Below are positions 7,901-16,025 of a stretch of 64,000 bases of DNA, one piece after another (within the stretch, counting starts at the first letter, position 1; the number at the start of each line of letters is the position of its first letter). Source of the stretch: Parabacteroides faecalis (GTDB lineage: Bacteria; Bacteroidota; Bacteroidia; Bacteroidales; Tannerellaceae); contig NZ_JAKZMM010000008.1 of the NCBI RefSeq assembly GCF_022809355.1, positions 48,990 through 112,989 on the forward strand, read 5' to 3'. The notes beneath the pieces were generated by a model. The model was not told the origin of the DNA and made no database searches. It worked only from the letters and a program-made list of their open reading frames with translations. A program made the translations under genes and the position numbers.

Positions 7901-9825
7901 CTGATGCTTAGTTTGGTCTGGTTGAGTAATATAAAATGCTTGTCGAGGTCGTTATCACTGTAAAGAACGTAGCAACGTGCGTTCAGATGTGGATCTCTTC
8001 CCGCTCTTCCGGCTTCCTGTACATAGTTTTCCAACGAATCCGAAATGTCATAATGGATCACCAACCCGACATCTTTCTTGTCTACTCCCATCCCAAAGGC
8101 TGATGTTGCTACGATGATGCGTACCTGATCGTTCATGAATGCCTCTTGATTGGCAATCTTTTCGTCTGCTTCCATCTGTCCGTTGTAGGGCAATGCCTTG
8201 TAACCATCGCGAGTTAATTTGGAAGCTAGCTCTTTGGTCCGTCTGGTCCTCGATACATAGACAATCGTCGGGCAATCAGATACCACCACCAGTTCCCTTA
8301 GTTTTGAGTATTTATCATCATCCGTCTCCGTATGAATGACGGAATAGTGAAGATTTGTTCTGGATGCTGTTGATGCGAACAGTTCCAATTCCAGATTCAG
8401 CGTCTGTTTGAAGTAGTCGCAGATATCCTGTATGACTTTCTGCTTGGCTGTTGCCGTAAAACAGGATACCGGAATCGGTGTTTTGCATCCTTTTTTCTGC
8501 TGATACTCGCGGATGAATTTACCGATATAGAGATAATCTACCCTGAAATCTTGTCCCCATGAAGAAAAACAATGGGCTTCGTCGATGACAAACCTTACGA
8601 CATGGCGCGCCATCAGAATTCTCTCGATGGTTTTGGAACGGAGCATTTCGGGAGCTATGTATAAAAGTGAGGCTTCTCCTTCCAGAACTCTTTGGATGGA
8701 TAACGATCTCGTAATCGGATCCAGCAAACCATTAATAGTAACTGCATCTGTAATTCCCCGGTCTGCCAGGTTGTCTACCTGATCTTTCATCAGCGATTGA
8801 AGAGGAGAAATAACCACGGTCAGTCCATGTACGGAAGAACCTTCCATAAGTGCTGGCAATTGAAAGGTAAGCGACTTGCCTCCGCCAGTAGGAAAAATGG
8901 CAAGTAACGATTTTCCCTGCACGGCCGCCAGGGCTGCTTTCTCCTGAAGTGGTTCTCCTTCGTAGGTACGGAACTCATCGTATCCGAAGAAACGTTTCAG
9001 GTTATAGTGTACATCCAGCTGGATGTTGCAATACGGACAACCTTCCTGACAACGCGTGTGCCGCAAAAGCTTCATCACATATTCTACTTCCGGATAGTTC
9101 CGAAGTACCCAGCCTGGAGTGATGGAACGATGATCGGTTGTATCGACCAGAGCCAAAGCATACGCCAGTTCGACAGGATATTTTTCAATGAGCATATGCA
9201 GGTCTGCCTGTTGACAGATTCTCCCTTCATAAAAATCCCTGATCAGTTCAACCGGATCCATATATACCGGGGAAATAGCTTGCACCAGCTGTAAAAATCC
9301 TGTAAATTCTTCCTGATCTTTGAGCAAATAAGCCCAAATCTGCTGTTTCTTTTCGGGTAAGGCGTTCCAGCGGGCTATTTCGTCGAGCAACAAGTCCTTG
9401 GCTTTCTCGCAGTCGTTTACCGGATTATTCAGTTGCTCACTAACCAGTTTGTCGTCTTTCACCAGTCTGTGATACGGGCGTTCGGGGAATAATAAAGGAG
9501 ATACATATAGCGTATCGACCAATGGCCAGCGGCAAGTGCGGCCGGCAAACAAATATTGGGCATCATGATGGATGATGTTGTGTCCGCAGAGATAATCGCT
9601 GTCGCGCAGAAAGTCAAATAGTTCTTCTTTGGATGCTTTATGAAAGATGGCGCCGTCAAAGCGGAGTGCTCCGATGTCATGGATCTTATGATCCTGCAAA
9701 CCGATTTCAACATCTACAAAGGTATAGCGCGATGTATCGGTTGATAGAGATGCAGTATCTTTATCGACCTTATGATTCGTCTCATCTGTTTGCTTAAATC
9801 CTAAAAGTTTACTCCATATCGACAT
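4939..9825 (-). CDS. Giant fused helicase: DEDD exonuclease-like + RecQ + UvrD-type helicase
   Basis: A 1628-residue protein with three nucleic-acid enzymes in a row. Residues about 34-125 look like a DnaQ/DEDDh exonuclease: D38 and E40, HNIIHHD with D88, D104, and H119 to D124. A Cys cluster (C259, C263, C266) follows. Residues about 285-640 are a RecQ-type SF2 helicase: Walker A PTGGGKS 312-318, DEAH 415-418, FTATA 456-460, QEAGRAGR 603-610. A helical and winged-helix linker runs to about 1060. Residues about 1070-1500 are a UvrD/PcrA-type SF1 helicase: AGPGSGKT 1094-1101, DEAQ 1201-1204, GDDDQNIYEFRG 1230-1241, YVGITRAKN 1484-1492. It probably unwinds and trims DNA repair or recombination intermediates. 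It is alone on its strand, with a -7 box at 9860-9867. All key motifs are intact, so both motors should work. The domain calls are firm; the biological role is inferred. Confidence 0.93.
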   Translation of the reverse strand: MSIWSKLLGFKQTDETNHKVDKDTASLSTDTSRYTFVDVEIGLQDHKIHDIGALRFDGAIFHKASKEELFDFLRDSDYLCGHNIIHHDAQYLFAGRTCRWPLVDTLYVSPLLFPERPYHRLVKDDKLVSEQLNNPVNDCEKAKDLLLDEIARWNALPEKKQQIWAYLLKDQEEFTGFLQLVQAISPVYMDPVELIRDFYEGRICQQADLHMLIEKYPVELAYALALVDTTDHRSITPGWVLRNYPEVEYVMKLLRHTRCQEGCPYCNIQLDVHYNLKRFFGYDEFRTYEGEPLQEKAALAAVQGKSLLAIFPTGGGKSLTFQLPALMEGSSVHGLTVVISPLQSLMKDQVDNLADRGITDAVTINGLLDPITRSLSIQRVLEGEASLLYIAPEMLRSKTIERILMARHVVRFVIDEAHCFSSWGQDFRVDYLYIGKFIREYQQKKGCKTPIPVSCFTATAKQKVIQDICDYFKQTLNLELELFASTASRTNLHYSVIHTETDDDKYSKLRELVVVSDCPTIVYVSRTRRTKELASKLTRDGYKALPYNGQMEADEKIANQEAFMNDQVRIIVATSAFGMGVDKKDVGLVIHYDISDSLENYVQEAGRAGRDPHLNARCYVLYSDNDLDKHFILLNQTKLSISEIQQVWKAVKDLTRQRMRVCCSALEIARQAGWDDSVSDIETRVRTALSTLEQSGYLVRGNNVPHVYATGITVKNMEEARKRISASILFGNDEIEKAVRIIKSLISQKHIAKAQDSEAESRIDYLADILGMSKSEVVSAVERMRQEGILADSKDISAHLLDSGESERKSKTLLERFAKLEQYILSHIPDESLQISCKQLNDNAVNDGITTSKEKDIRTLLYFLTIKGYTRKKEDAVHNMEIMRRLDMDTTIRRFEKRLEISRFAVEWLYKLATETRRENEESKSIQFSVVELLNQIKASQQSLFGELKDIQLEDVEEALLYLSKIGALKLEGGFLVLYNAMDIKRIKDNKARYKQEDYRMLNEFYKQKIQQVHIVGEYANLMVRDYNAALQYVQDYFQMDYRKFISKYFKGERGNEIQRNLTPGKYKQLFGQLSKRQMEIITDKESCCIVVAAGPGSGKTRVLVHKLASLLLLEDVKHEQLLMLTFSRAAATEFKQRLMELIGNAAHFVDIKTFHSYCFDLLGRIGNLEDAKNIVAKAADMINQGEVEPNRISKTVLVIDEAQDMGTEEYALVKALMTQNEEMRVIAVGDDDQNIYEFRGSDSGCLFQLAQEPGSRFIEMTENYRSARHLVDFANEFTQNIHKRMKTAPIISMREEEGWVEVTYHLSKYMYQPLVENLMKHRKNGTSCILTQTNEEAAILVALLRKQGINSKLIQSMDGFHFRNLAEMRYFLKYIDQRVNTPLIPDEVWEAAKQATCSAYANSRNLPYVKHCVTLFEQTNKAKYVGDFNEFVFESSIEDFCDIADAEVVVSTIHKAKGKEFDDVYMLIADNYSKTDQLMRRYYVGITRAKNRLFIHTNGNSFKQQSTDQYLIDQRQYALPEEIVLQLSLKDVYLDFFKGLKREILSLRSGEPLKYKDCVLFNSQNKAVAKLSANMQKTISDWKEKGYEVKTASVHFIVAWKPKEATKDEPETAVLLADLVLNRMQNT

Positions 9826-9859
9826 ATTTCCTGGTATTATGATAACGCCATGCTTATCA

Positions 9860-9867
9860 CAAAGATA
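9860..9867 (-). promoter_or_regulatory. -7 box for the fused helicase gene
   Basis: The minus strand reads TATCTTTG, matching TAnnTTTG, 35 bp before the start codon. No clear -33 TTG is found at the right distance, so the call rests on the -7 box. Confidence 0.5.
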
Positions 9868-9970
9868 ACGTAATCCGATAGATTTTATTGAATTTATCGC
9901 GCTCTTTTGACATTAAGAAATATCGGAAACGGATAAATGGGTAAGTATATTCTTGCATAAATCCTATGAC

Positions 9971-10067
9971 TTTTTAATTTTTTGACAGCTGTCGAAAAGC
10001 TTTACTATATTTGTCAAAAATCTTTATTACATATATGGAAAAGCTTTATCACATCTGTCAAAAATAT
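9971..10067 (+). repeat. Intergenic repeat array A, three 22 bp units with AAAGCTTT-type cores
   Basis: A 97 bp segment that is 80% identical (78 of 97 by hand alignment, no gaps) to 63530-63626. It begins TTTTTAATTTTTTGACAG and ends ACATCTGTCAAAAATAT in both copies. Between them lie three 22 bp units; units 1 and 3 are centred on the palindrome AAAGCTTT and the middle one on a decayed AAATCTTT. GACAGCTGTC at the left edge is also palindromic. It lies 240 bp upstream of the TolC-type gene, with the sigma-54 promoter between them. The function is unknown. Confidence 0.75.
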
Positions 10068-10164
10068 AAAAGGATACGAAGTTTGGACCACTTGTTCACG
10101 GGATTGATGGAAATACCACCTTTTGTTTTATCCTCCTTATTGCCGAAAACCGGCTAAAAATAAC

Positions 10165-10210
10165 TTTACACCGTCAATCTATTTTACACCTTTTGTAAAG
10201 AAACTTTACA
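10165..10210 (+). promoter_or_regulatory. Candidate upstream activator sites for the exporter operon
   Basis: TTTACA at 10165-10170, 10183-10188 and 10205-10210 and TGTAAA at 10194-10199 form overlapping dyads with 5 bp gaps (TTTACA-N5-TGTAAA-N5-TTTACA). They lie 55-100 bp upstream of the -24 element, the usual place for enhancer sites of an NtrC-type regulator. The regulator encoded at 21047 is the natural candidate. Its binding here is inferred. Confidence 0.5.
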
Positions 10211-10263
10211 GTTCTTGGAAATGATAAAATTATAATCTGTTAGAAACAAGCTTGTTATAATTC

Positions 10264-10279
10264 TGGCATGGTCGTTGTA
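10264..10279 (+). promoter_or_regulatory. Sigma-54 (-24/-12) promoter of the exporter operon
   Basis: TGGCATG-GTCG-TTGTA matches the sigma-54 consensus TGGCACG-N4-TTGCA at all but two positions, with exact spacing. It ends 27 bp before the start codon of the TolC-type gene. A sigma-54 activator and its kinase are encoded at the end of the same gene block, which makes the assignment coherent. Confidence 0.75.
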
Positions 10280-10306
10280 TTTTTCTTGGTGTAAGATGTT
10301 TGCTTT

Positions 10307-11662
10307 ATGGAAAGAAAGATAATAATGACTTTGGTTTTAGGATGCTCCATCCATGCGGCTTGTCTGGCTCAGGAAGCGATGTCGTTGTATGCCTGTATGG
10401 CGTATGCGGTGGAAAATTCCTCGAAGAAGAAGATACAGGATGCCGACAATGCCGATGCGCTGGTGAGCCGGCGGGATGCGATTCTGAAAGCTTTTACACC
10501 GAAAGTGTCGGCCGGAACGTATGCTTATAGTAACTTCGGGCGTGCGGTCGACCCCGAAACCAATACCTACATCAGCAGTACTTCCTTTAATAATGGGTAT
10601 TCGGTAGATGGAAGTATTACGTTGTTTGATGGTTTCTCGGCTCTCAATAATATCAAGATCTCGAATATTGCGGTGAAGATGGGAATCTCTCAGGAACAGA
10701 AGTTGCGGGATGAGATTTGTCTTTCCGTGATGGAGGCTTATTATAATGTCTTGTTCCATACACAGATGGTAGAGGTGATGGAATCGCAGATCGAGGCTGC
10801 CCGTTCTAATCTGATTTTGGTAAAGAGACAACTGGAACTGGGACAGAAAGGACGAGCTGATGTGGTACAGATGGAAGCCGACCTGGCGGATCGCGAATAC
10901 CAGCTGATCAATTCCCGGAATCAGAAGGACGAAGCTGTTCTGACATTAAAGGCTCTGATGCTTTGGCCCGTAGAAGAAGTACTTCCGGTAGATATGTCGG
11001 CTGTAAGAGATTCTTTCGAGTTGCCGGAAATTTGTATGGAATCGGCGGCCGAGATTACCAGCTTTGCGCACGAGAATAATCCGGCTGTCCGGATTGCCAA
11101 AGGGAAAATGGATCAGGCCCGGTACGAATTGAAGACGGCCAAGTGGCAGTTTCTTCCTTCCTTGTCGTTGAATGGCGGATGGTCAACCAGTTATTATACC
11201 TATCCCGGCCGGAAAGATTATCAGGCGATTCCTTTTGGTACGCAGTTCCGGAACAATGGAGGTGAATACATCCAGTTGAGTCTGTCGATACCGATTTACG
11301 ATCGCCTTTCCCGTCATTCCAATTTATCGAAGAAGAAAAACGACTGGCGGCGTGCTCGGGCGGAATATGAACAGACATTGCATGATGTGGAATCCGAGAT
11401 TTCCCGGGCGATACAAGACAGCAAAGGTGCTTTAGCGGCGTTCTTTCAAGCCGAGAAACGTTCGGTTGTACAAGAAGAAGCCTATCGGTTGGGCGAACGG
11501 AAGATGTTGCAAGGGCTGATTTCTCCGATCGAGTTTCAGACAGTCTCCAACGATTACCTGAATGCGAAGGCCGAACAGCTGAATGCCCGCTTTCAGTATT
11601 TGCTGAAGAGCAGTGTCGTTAGTTATTACAAAGGAATTAGTTATTTGGATCAATATAAATAG
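10307..11662 (+). CDS. TolC-family outer membrane efflux protein
   Basis: A 451-residue exported protein with a signal peptide (cleavage probably after CLAQ, residue 22). The long helical hairpins of the outer membrane efflux family follow, visible as two repeats rich in Glu, Gln and Arg (for example EAARSNLILVKRQLELGQ and a similar second half). It should form the trimeric outer membrane duct for substrates delivered by the adaptor at 11673. It is the first gene of an exporter operon that includes the adaptor, an ABC ATPase and three permeases, behind a sigma-54 promoter. The family is clear; the exported substrate is unknown. Confidence 0.92.
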   Translation: MERKIIMTLVLGCSIHAACLAQEAMSLYACMAYAVENSSKKKIQDADNADALVSRRDAILKAFTPKVSAGTYAYSNFGRAVDPETNTYISSTSFNNGYSVDGSITLFDGFSALNNIKISNIAVKMGISQEQKLRDEICLSVMEAYYNVLFHTQMVEVMESQIEAARSNLILVKRQLELGQKGRADVVQMEADLADREYQLINSRNQKDEAVLTLKALMLWPVEEVLPVDMSAVRDSFELPEICMESAAEITSFAHENNPAVRIAKGKMDQARYELKTAKWQFLPSLSLNGGWSTSYYTYPGRKDYQAIPFGTQFRNNGGEYIQLSLSIPIYDRLSRHSNLSKKKNDWRRARAEYEQTLHDVESEISRAIQDSKGALAAFFQAEKRSVVQEEAYRLGERKMLQGLISPIEFQTVSNDYLNAKAEQLNARFQYLLKSSVVSYYKGISYLDQYK

Positions 11663-11672
11663 AAATAGAATC

Positions 11673-12932
11673 ATGGATAGAAAAATAGAACCGAAGAAAG
11701 GTTTTTTGCTTGTACTGAGCAAAAAGGCAATGCCGTACTGGCTGGGTGCGCTGGTCGTGGTGTTTGTGATTTACTTGTTGCTGCGGGATGACGTGCGTAC
11801 GTTTCGTGTCAATGCGGATACGGTGTCTGTCAGTGAAGTGATATCCGGCGAGTTTAACGATTATATTCGGGTGAGCGGACAAGTACAGCCGATGACAACC
11901 ATTCAGATCAGTCCGCTGGAGTCGGGCGTGGTGCATGATATCTTCATCGAAGAAGGTGCGAAGGTGAAGGCGGGCGATAAGATCCTCGAACTGAAGAACG
12001 AGAATCTGGATATGCAGATCCTTAATTCGGAAGCCGACCTGGCAGAGAAAGAAAACCTCTTGCGTAATACTTTGATCTCGATGGAGCAGGAAAAGCTGAA
12101 CGTGCATCAGGAAATGCTTCAGTTGCAAATGGAAGTCAAACGGTATCGTCGGGCGTATGAAGCACAGAAAGAGCTTTATCAGGAAGACCTGATTGCGAAA
12201 GAAGTCTATTTGCAGGCGGAAGAAGATTATGAACTGGCAGAAAGTCGTCTGGATCTGGTCAAGAACCGGGCTATCCAAGACAGTCTTTATCGTAGCGTAC
12301 AAGTCAAGCAGATGCAGGAAAGCCTGAATAACATGCGGGTGAACATGCAGATGATCCGCCGGCGAAAAGAACATCTGATGATTGTGGCACCGATCGACGG
12401 AGAGCTGGGCTTACTGGATGCGGTGCTGGGGCAATCGGTTTCTTCGGGAGCGAAGATCGGACAGATTAACAACTTGGGCAGTTATAAGATCGAAGCACAG
12501 ATAGATGAACATTATATCGATCGGGTGATGCCCGGACTGGAAGCACAGTTTGAGCGGCAAGACGAATCGTATTCGGCCATGATTCGGAAAGTCTATCCCG
12601 AAGTGAGGGACGGGAAGTTCAAGGCCGACTTCAAGTTCAACGGCGCTCATCCGGAAAACATCCGTACCGGACAAACATATAACCTGAATTTACAGTTAGG
12701 ACAACCCGAAGAAGCCGTGATGATTCCTCGTGGAACCTTCTATCAGAAAACCGGTGGCAAATGGATTTATGTCCTTACGCCTGAAGGCGACAAGGCTTTC
12801 AAGCGGGAAATACATATCGGCCGTCAAAACCCGCAGTATTACGAAGTACTGGATGGCTTGAACCCGGGCGAGAAAGTCATTACTTCCGGATACGATAACT
12901 TTGGCGATAATGATTGTCTGGTGTTGAAATAA
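11673..12932 (+). CDS. Periplasmic adaptor (membrane fusion) protein, MacA/HlyD type
   Basis: A 419-residue inner-membrane-anchored adaptor. The start MDRKIEPKKG is chosen over an in-frame codon 60 bp upstream because that one lies inside the TolC-type gene and adds no conserved sequence. One membrane segment (about residues 21-39, YWLGALVVVFVIYLLL) is followed by a biotinyl-lipoyl-like domain (VSGQVQPMTTIQISPLESG), a long coiled-coil hairpin (about 110-235), the lipoyl second half (IVAPIDGELG) and beta-barrel domains. It bridges the ABC permeases to the outer membrane duct. It follows the TolC-type gene by 10 bp and precedes the first permease by 18 bp. Confidence 0.92.
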   Translation: MDRKIEPKKGFLLVLSKKAMPYWLGALVVVFVIYLLLRDDVRTFRVNADTVSVSEVISGEFNDYIRVSGQVQPMTTIQISPLESGVVHDIFIEEGAKVKAGDKILELKNENLDMQILNSEADLAEKENLLRNTLISMEQEKLNVHQEMLQLQMEVKRYRRAYEAQKELYQEDLIAKEVYLQAEEDYELAESRLDLVKNRAIQDSLYRSVQVKQMQESLNNMRVNMQMIRRRKEHLMIVAPIDGELGLLDAVLGQSVSSGAKIGQINNLGSYKIEAQIDEHYIDRVMPGLEAQFERQDESYSAMIRKVYPEVRDGKFKADFKFNGAHPENIRTGQTYNLNLQLGQPEEAVMIPRGTFYQKTGGKWIYVLTPEGDKAFKREIHIGRQNPQYYEVLDGLNPGEKVITSGYDNFGDNDCLVLK

Positions 12933-12950
12933 AATAAAAGCGATTTTACC

Positions 12951-15293
12951 ATGAAGAGTTATTTTAGATTTCTCAGTAAGAATAAATTATATACGACCAT
13001 AGAAGTGACAGGAATGGCAATTGCCATCGCATTTGTCCTTTTTATAGGTTCTTTTGCCATACAGGAGATAAAGACGGACTCGGCCATTAAAAGACAAGGG
13101 AATATATACGTAGGGCATTCAGAGAGAATGTTTATCGGATGTGCAACCGTAAAAGAGCAGTTGGAAGGGAAATTCCCTGAAGTGGAAGCTATGTGTCGCG
13201 TTATCGGTACACATATATTTGGCGGAATTGAAATGGATATGATTGTAGATGGTCAAAAGGAAAGACAAAATTCTCTTATTACAGACGAAAACTTCTTTGA
13301 ATTTTTCCCTTTTGAATTGGTCGAAGGAAACCCGGAAGCTGTGTTGAAGGAAAAATATGCAGTTGTAATTTCACAAAGTTGTGCCAACCGATTGTTTGGA
13401 GACGAAGAAGCCTTGGGTAAGAACATAGAAATTGTTGTCAATGGAAGTCGTGCGGATTTGCATGTGACAGGGATTTATAAAGATTTTTCCCAGACGATCT
13501 TCTTTGTACCAGACATCATCTATCGTGTTGACTTATTGTCTGAATTGGATCAGTCCATGACCGTTAATGGCAGCGGAATCGCGGTGTTATTTTATCGGTT
13601 GGCGGAAGGAACAGATGTCAAAGCCTTGGAAGACAAGATTGAATCCGTCTTAAAGAAAGAAGATATGCTGTATGTCCATCAACTGTTTAAGGAATATCAT
13701 TTGACTTCGTTTGCGGACATAAGTAAGTTGGACCTTGAAGCAACGATTCCTTTTGAAGGCATTGTCCGGGCCGATTTCACCAACCTGTTTGCCAGTGCCG
13801 GCTTGTTCCTGCTATTGTTTGCCGTATTCAACTATATTTCTCTCACGGTGGCTCAAACCGGATTCAGAGCCAAGGAAATGGCTTCGCGCCGTTTGTTGGG
13901 AACACAAATAGAGAATATCATATTCCGGTATATAGGTGAATCTTTCATTCTTACCTTGGTCTCGTTTGCCTTTGCTTTGTTGATTGTTGGTTTTATTTCG
14001 CCTTATTTGTCGATGTTGGTCGGAAAAGAAGTGTCTCCATTCAGCTCGTTTGGTTGGCGCGAGTCGGTGTTTTTCTTATCCGTACTTATTCTTTTGTCTT
14101 TGTGTTCCGGAATTATTCCTGCCTTGATCGTTTCGAGATACAAGCCCATAGATGTGGTAAGAGGAAACTTTACCCGGACCAGCAAGATGACTTTGGGGAA
14201 AATACTGATTGGTTTTCAGAGTTTCATCGCTTTTATCTCTTTGTCTGTCGCAGGTGTAATCTATTTGCAGATTAATTATATGATTCATAAACCGATGGGG
14301 TATGAGAAGAATGGTATCATCAGCGTGCAAAATGCTGCTAAACCGTCGGACTATCATGTTGATGAACTTCGTTCATTGTCGTGTGTTGAAAATGTAGGTT
14401 GGCTTCAGTTTGATCCAATGACGTTGGGATCTTCTGTTGTCAGTGTATTTAAGAACGGAGGAGAATTAAAATTTGATGTAATCAATGGTACGCAATCTGC
14501 CTTTGAAATACTGGGCTTTAAAGTAATTCGCCAGAATGCCGAGCCTTTACCTTATCGTATTTGGCTGACGGAATCGGCCTTGAAAGCCTTGGGTGTGGAT
14601 TATGATTGTACAGAATTGGAATTTGATAATACCCGTTTTTCTGTTTGTGGTATTATTGAGGATTTCCATAAAGGGAGTGCCGTTACCCCGATGAAAACAG
14701 AGTTCCTTAAAATTCTTCAGGTCATGGATATGGAGAAAGATGAAGATTTCCGCGTACTTAGAAAGTTGGCTGTAAAGGTTCATGGAGATGAGCATGAAGC
14801 TTTAAATGAGATCAAGACGTTTTACCGGAATAAAGGTCTCACAGAAGATGATATAAAGGTTAAGACGTATAACGAGATCAATTATAGTTTGTATGATGCC
14901 GAAAACAAGAGTTTGAAGCTCTTGATGATTTTCACTGCTTTGATATTACTGCTTACGTCGATGGCCATGTTTGCCATGAGTACTTATTATGCTCGTCAAC
15001 ATGCCAAGGAAGTCGCATTGCGCAAAGTGATGGGTTGCGAAGGTTTCCAGCTTTTTGTTGAGACATCTTCCCGGTTTTTGAAGGCGGTTCTTATCGCGGT
15101 ATTGGTTAGTATTCCATTATCCTGGTACGTTTCCGGTATTTGGTTGGAGAACTATAGTTATCGGATTGACAATCCGATCCAAGTATATGTCTTGTCTTTG
15201 CTATTTATGTTATGTGTCGCATTGGTATCTGTTAGCTGGCAGATGTTACGGTTGATACATACAAATCCGGTAAAGACATTGAAAAACGAATAA
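12951..15293 (+). CDS. ABC transporter permease, FtsX/MacB type (first of three)
   Basis: A 780-residue integral membrane protein with the duplicated FtsX layout. A membrane helix near the start (MAIAIAFVLFIGSFAI) is followed by a MacB-like periplasmic domain (about 45-280), three membrane helices (about 283-420), a second periplasmic domain and three more helices (about 655-775). The sequence EVALRKVMGCEGFQLF is the conserved cytoplasmic loop motif of the family. The family moves peptides, lipids or lipoproteins from the periplasmic side or couples ATP hydrolysis to periplasmic events. The ATPase is encoded next (15333). It is a paralogue of the permeases at 16026 and 18398. Confidence 0.9.
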   Translation: MKSYFRFLSKNKLYTTIEVTGMAIAIAFVLFIGSFAIQEIKTDSAIKRQGNIYVGHSERMFIGCATVKEQLEGKFPEVEAMCRVIGTHIFGGIEMDMIVDGQKERQNSLITDENFFEFFPFELVEGNPEAVLKEKYAVVISQSCANRLFGDEEALGKNIEIVVNGSRADLHVTGIYKDFSQTIFFVPDIIYRVDLLSELDQSMTVNGSGIAVLFYRLAEGTDVKALEDKIESVLKKEDMLYVHQLFKEYHLTSFADISKLDLEATIPFEGIVRADFTNLFASAGLFLLLFAVFNYISLTVAQTGFRAKEMASRRLLGTQIENIIFRYIGESFILTLVSFAFALLIVGFISPYLSMLVGKEVSPFSSFGWRESVFFLSVLILLSLCSGIIPALIVSRYKPIDVVRGNFTRTSKMTLGKILIGFQSFIAFISLSVAGVIYLQINYMIHKPMGYEKNGIISVQNAAKPSDYHVDELRSLSCVENVGWLQFDPMTLGSSVVSVFKNGGELKFDVINGTQSAFEILGFKVIRQNAEPLPYRIWLTESALKALGVDYDCTELEFDNTRFSVCGIIEDFHKGSAVTPMKTEFLKILQVMDMEKDEDFRVLRKLAVKVHGDEHEALNEIKTFYRNKGLTEDDIKVKTYNEINYSLYDAENKSLKLLMIFTALILLLTSMAMFAMSTYYARQHAKEVALRKVMGCEGFQLFVETSSRFLKAVLIAVLVSIPLSWYVSGIWLENYSYRIDNPIQVYVLSLLFMLCVALVSVSWQMLRLIHTNPVKTLKNE

Positions 15294-15332
15294 TAAAACA
15301 AGAAAGAAATAACAAAATAAAAAAGAACGATT

Positions 15333-16013
15333 ATGATTAAAGTAACAGAACTTAGCAAGATTTTCCGTACGGAAGAAATAGAAACAACGGCGTTGAATGG
15401 TGTGTCTTTTGAAATCAAGAAAGGCGAATTTGTAGCGATTATGGGACCTTCGGGCTGTGGTAAGTCAACTTTGTTGAATATCTTGGGTTTATTGGATAAT
15501 CCTTCGGGCGGCAGTTATGAACTGATGGGACAGGAAGTGGCTCAGTTGAAGGAACGTGATCGCACCAAGTTCCGCAAAGGCAATATCGGTTTTGTATTCC
15601 AGAGCTTCAATCTGATTGATGAGTTGAATGTCTTCGAGAATGTGGAATTGCCCTTGAAGTATCTGAACATGAGTGCTTCGGAACGGAAACAGCGTGTGAC
15701 GGCCATGCTCAAACGGATGAATATCAGTCATCGTGCCCAGCATTTCCCGCAACAGTTATCCGGCGGACAGCAACAGCGTGTTGCTATTGCGCGGGCGGTT
15801 ATTTCCAATCCGAATCTGGTATTGGCCGACGAGCCGACCGGAAACCTGGATTCCAAAAACGGAAAAGAAGTAATGGACTTGCTGACGGAACTGAATTCGG
15901 AAGGAACAACGATTGTAATGGTAACGCACTCGCAGAAGGATGCTTCCGTGGCTCAGCGAACCATCAACTTGTTTGATGGGCGGATTGTCAGTGATGTCAG
16001 GAATGAATTGTAA
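15333..16013 (+). CDS. ABC transporter ATPase, MacB/LolD type
   Basis: A 226-residue nucleotide-binding subunit with Walker A GPSGCGKST (38-46), Q-loop in FVFQSFNL, signature LSGGQQQR, Walker B VLADEPTGNLD and the H-loop in MVTHSQ. It has the length and features of the MacB/LolD/FtsE group. It energises the FtsX-type permeases of this operon. It is the only ATPase among three permeases, so it must either serve all three or be shared in different assemblies. It starts 39 bp after the first permease and ends 12 bp before the second. Confidence 0.95.
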   Translation: MIKVTELSKIFRTEEIETTALNGVSFEIKKGEFVAIMGPSGCGKSTLLNILGLLDNPSGGSYELMGQEVAQLKERDRTKFRKGNIGFVFQSFNLIDELNVFENVELPLKYLNMSASERKQRVTAMLKRMNISHRAQHFPQQLSGGQQQRVAIARAVISNPNLVLADEPTGNLDSKNGKEVMDLLTELNSEGTTIVMVTHSQKDASVAQRTINLFDGRIVSDVRNEL

Positions 16014-16025
16014 AAGACTTGGGAT

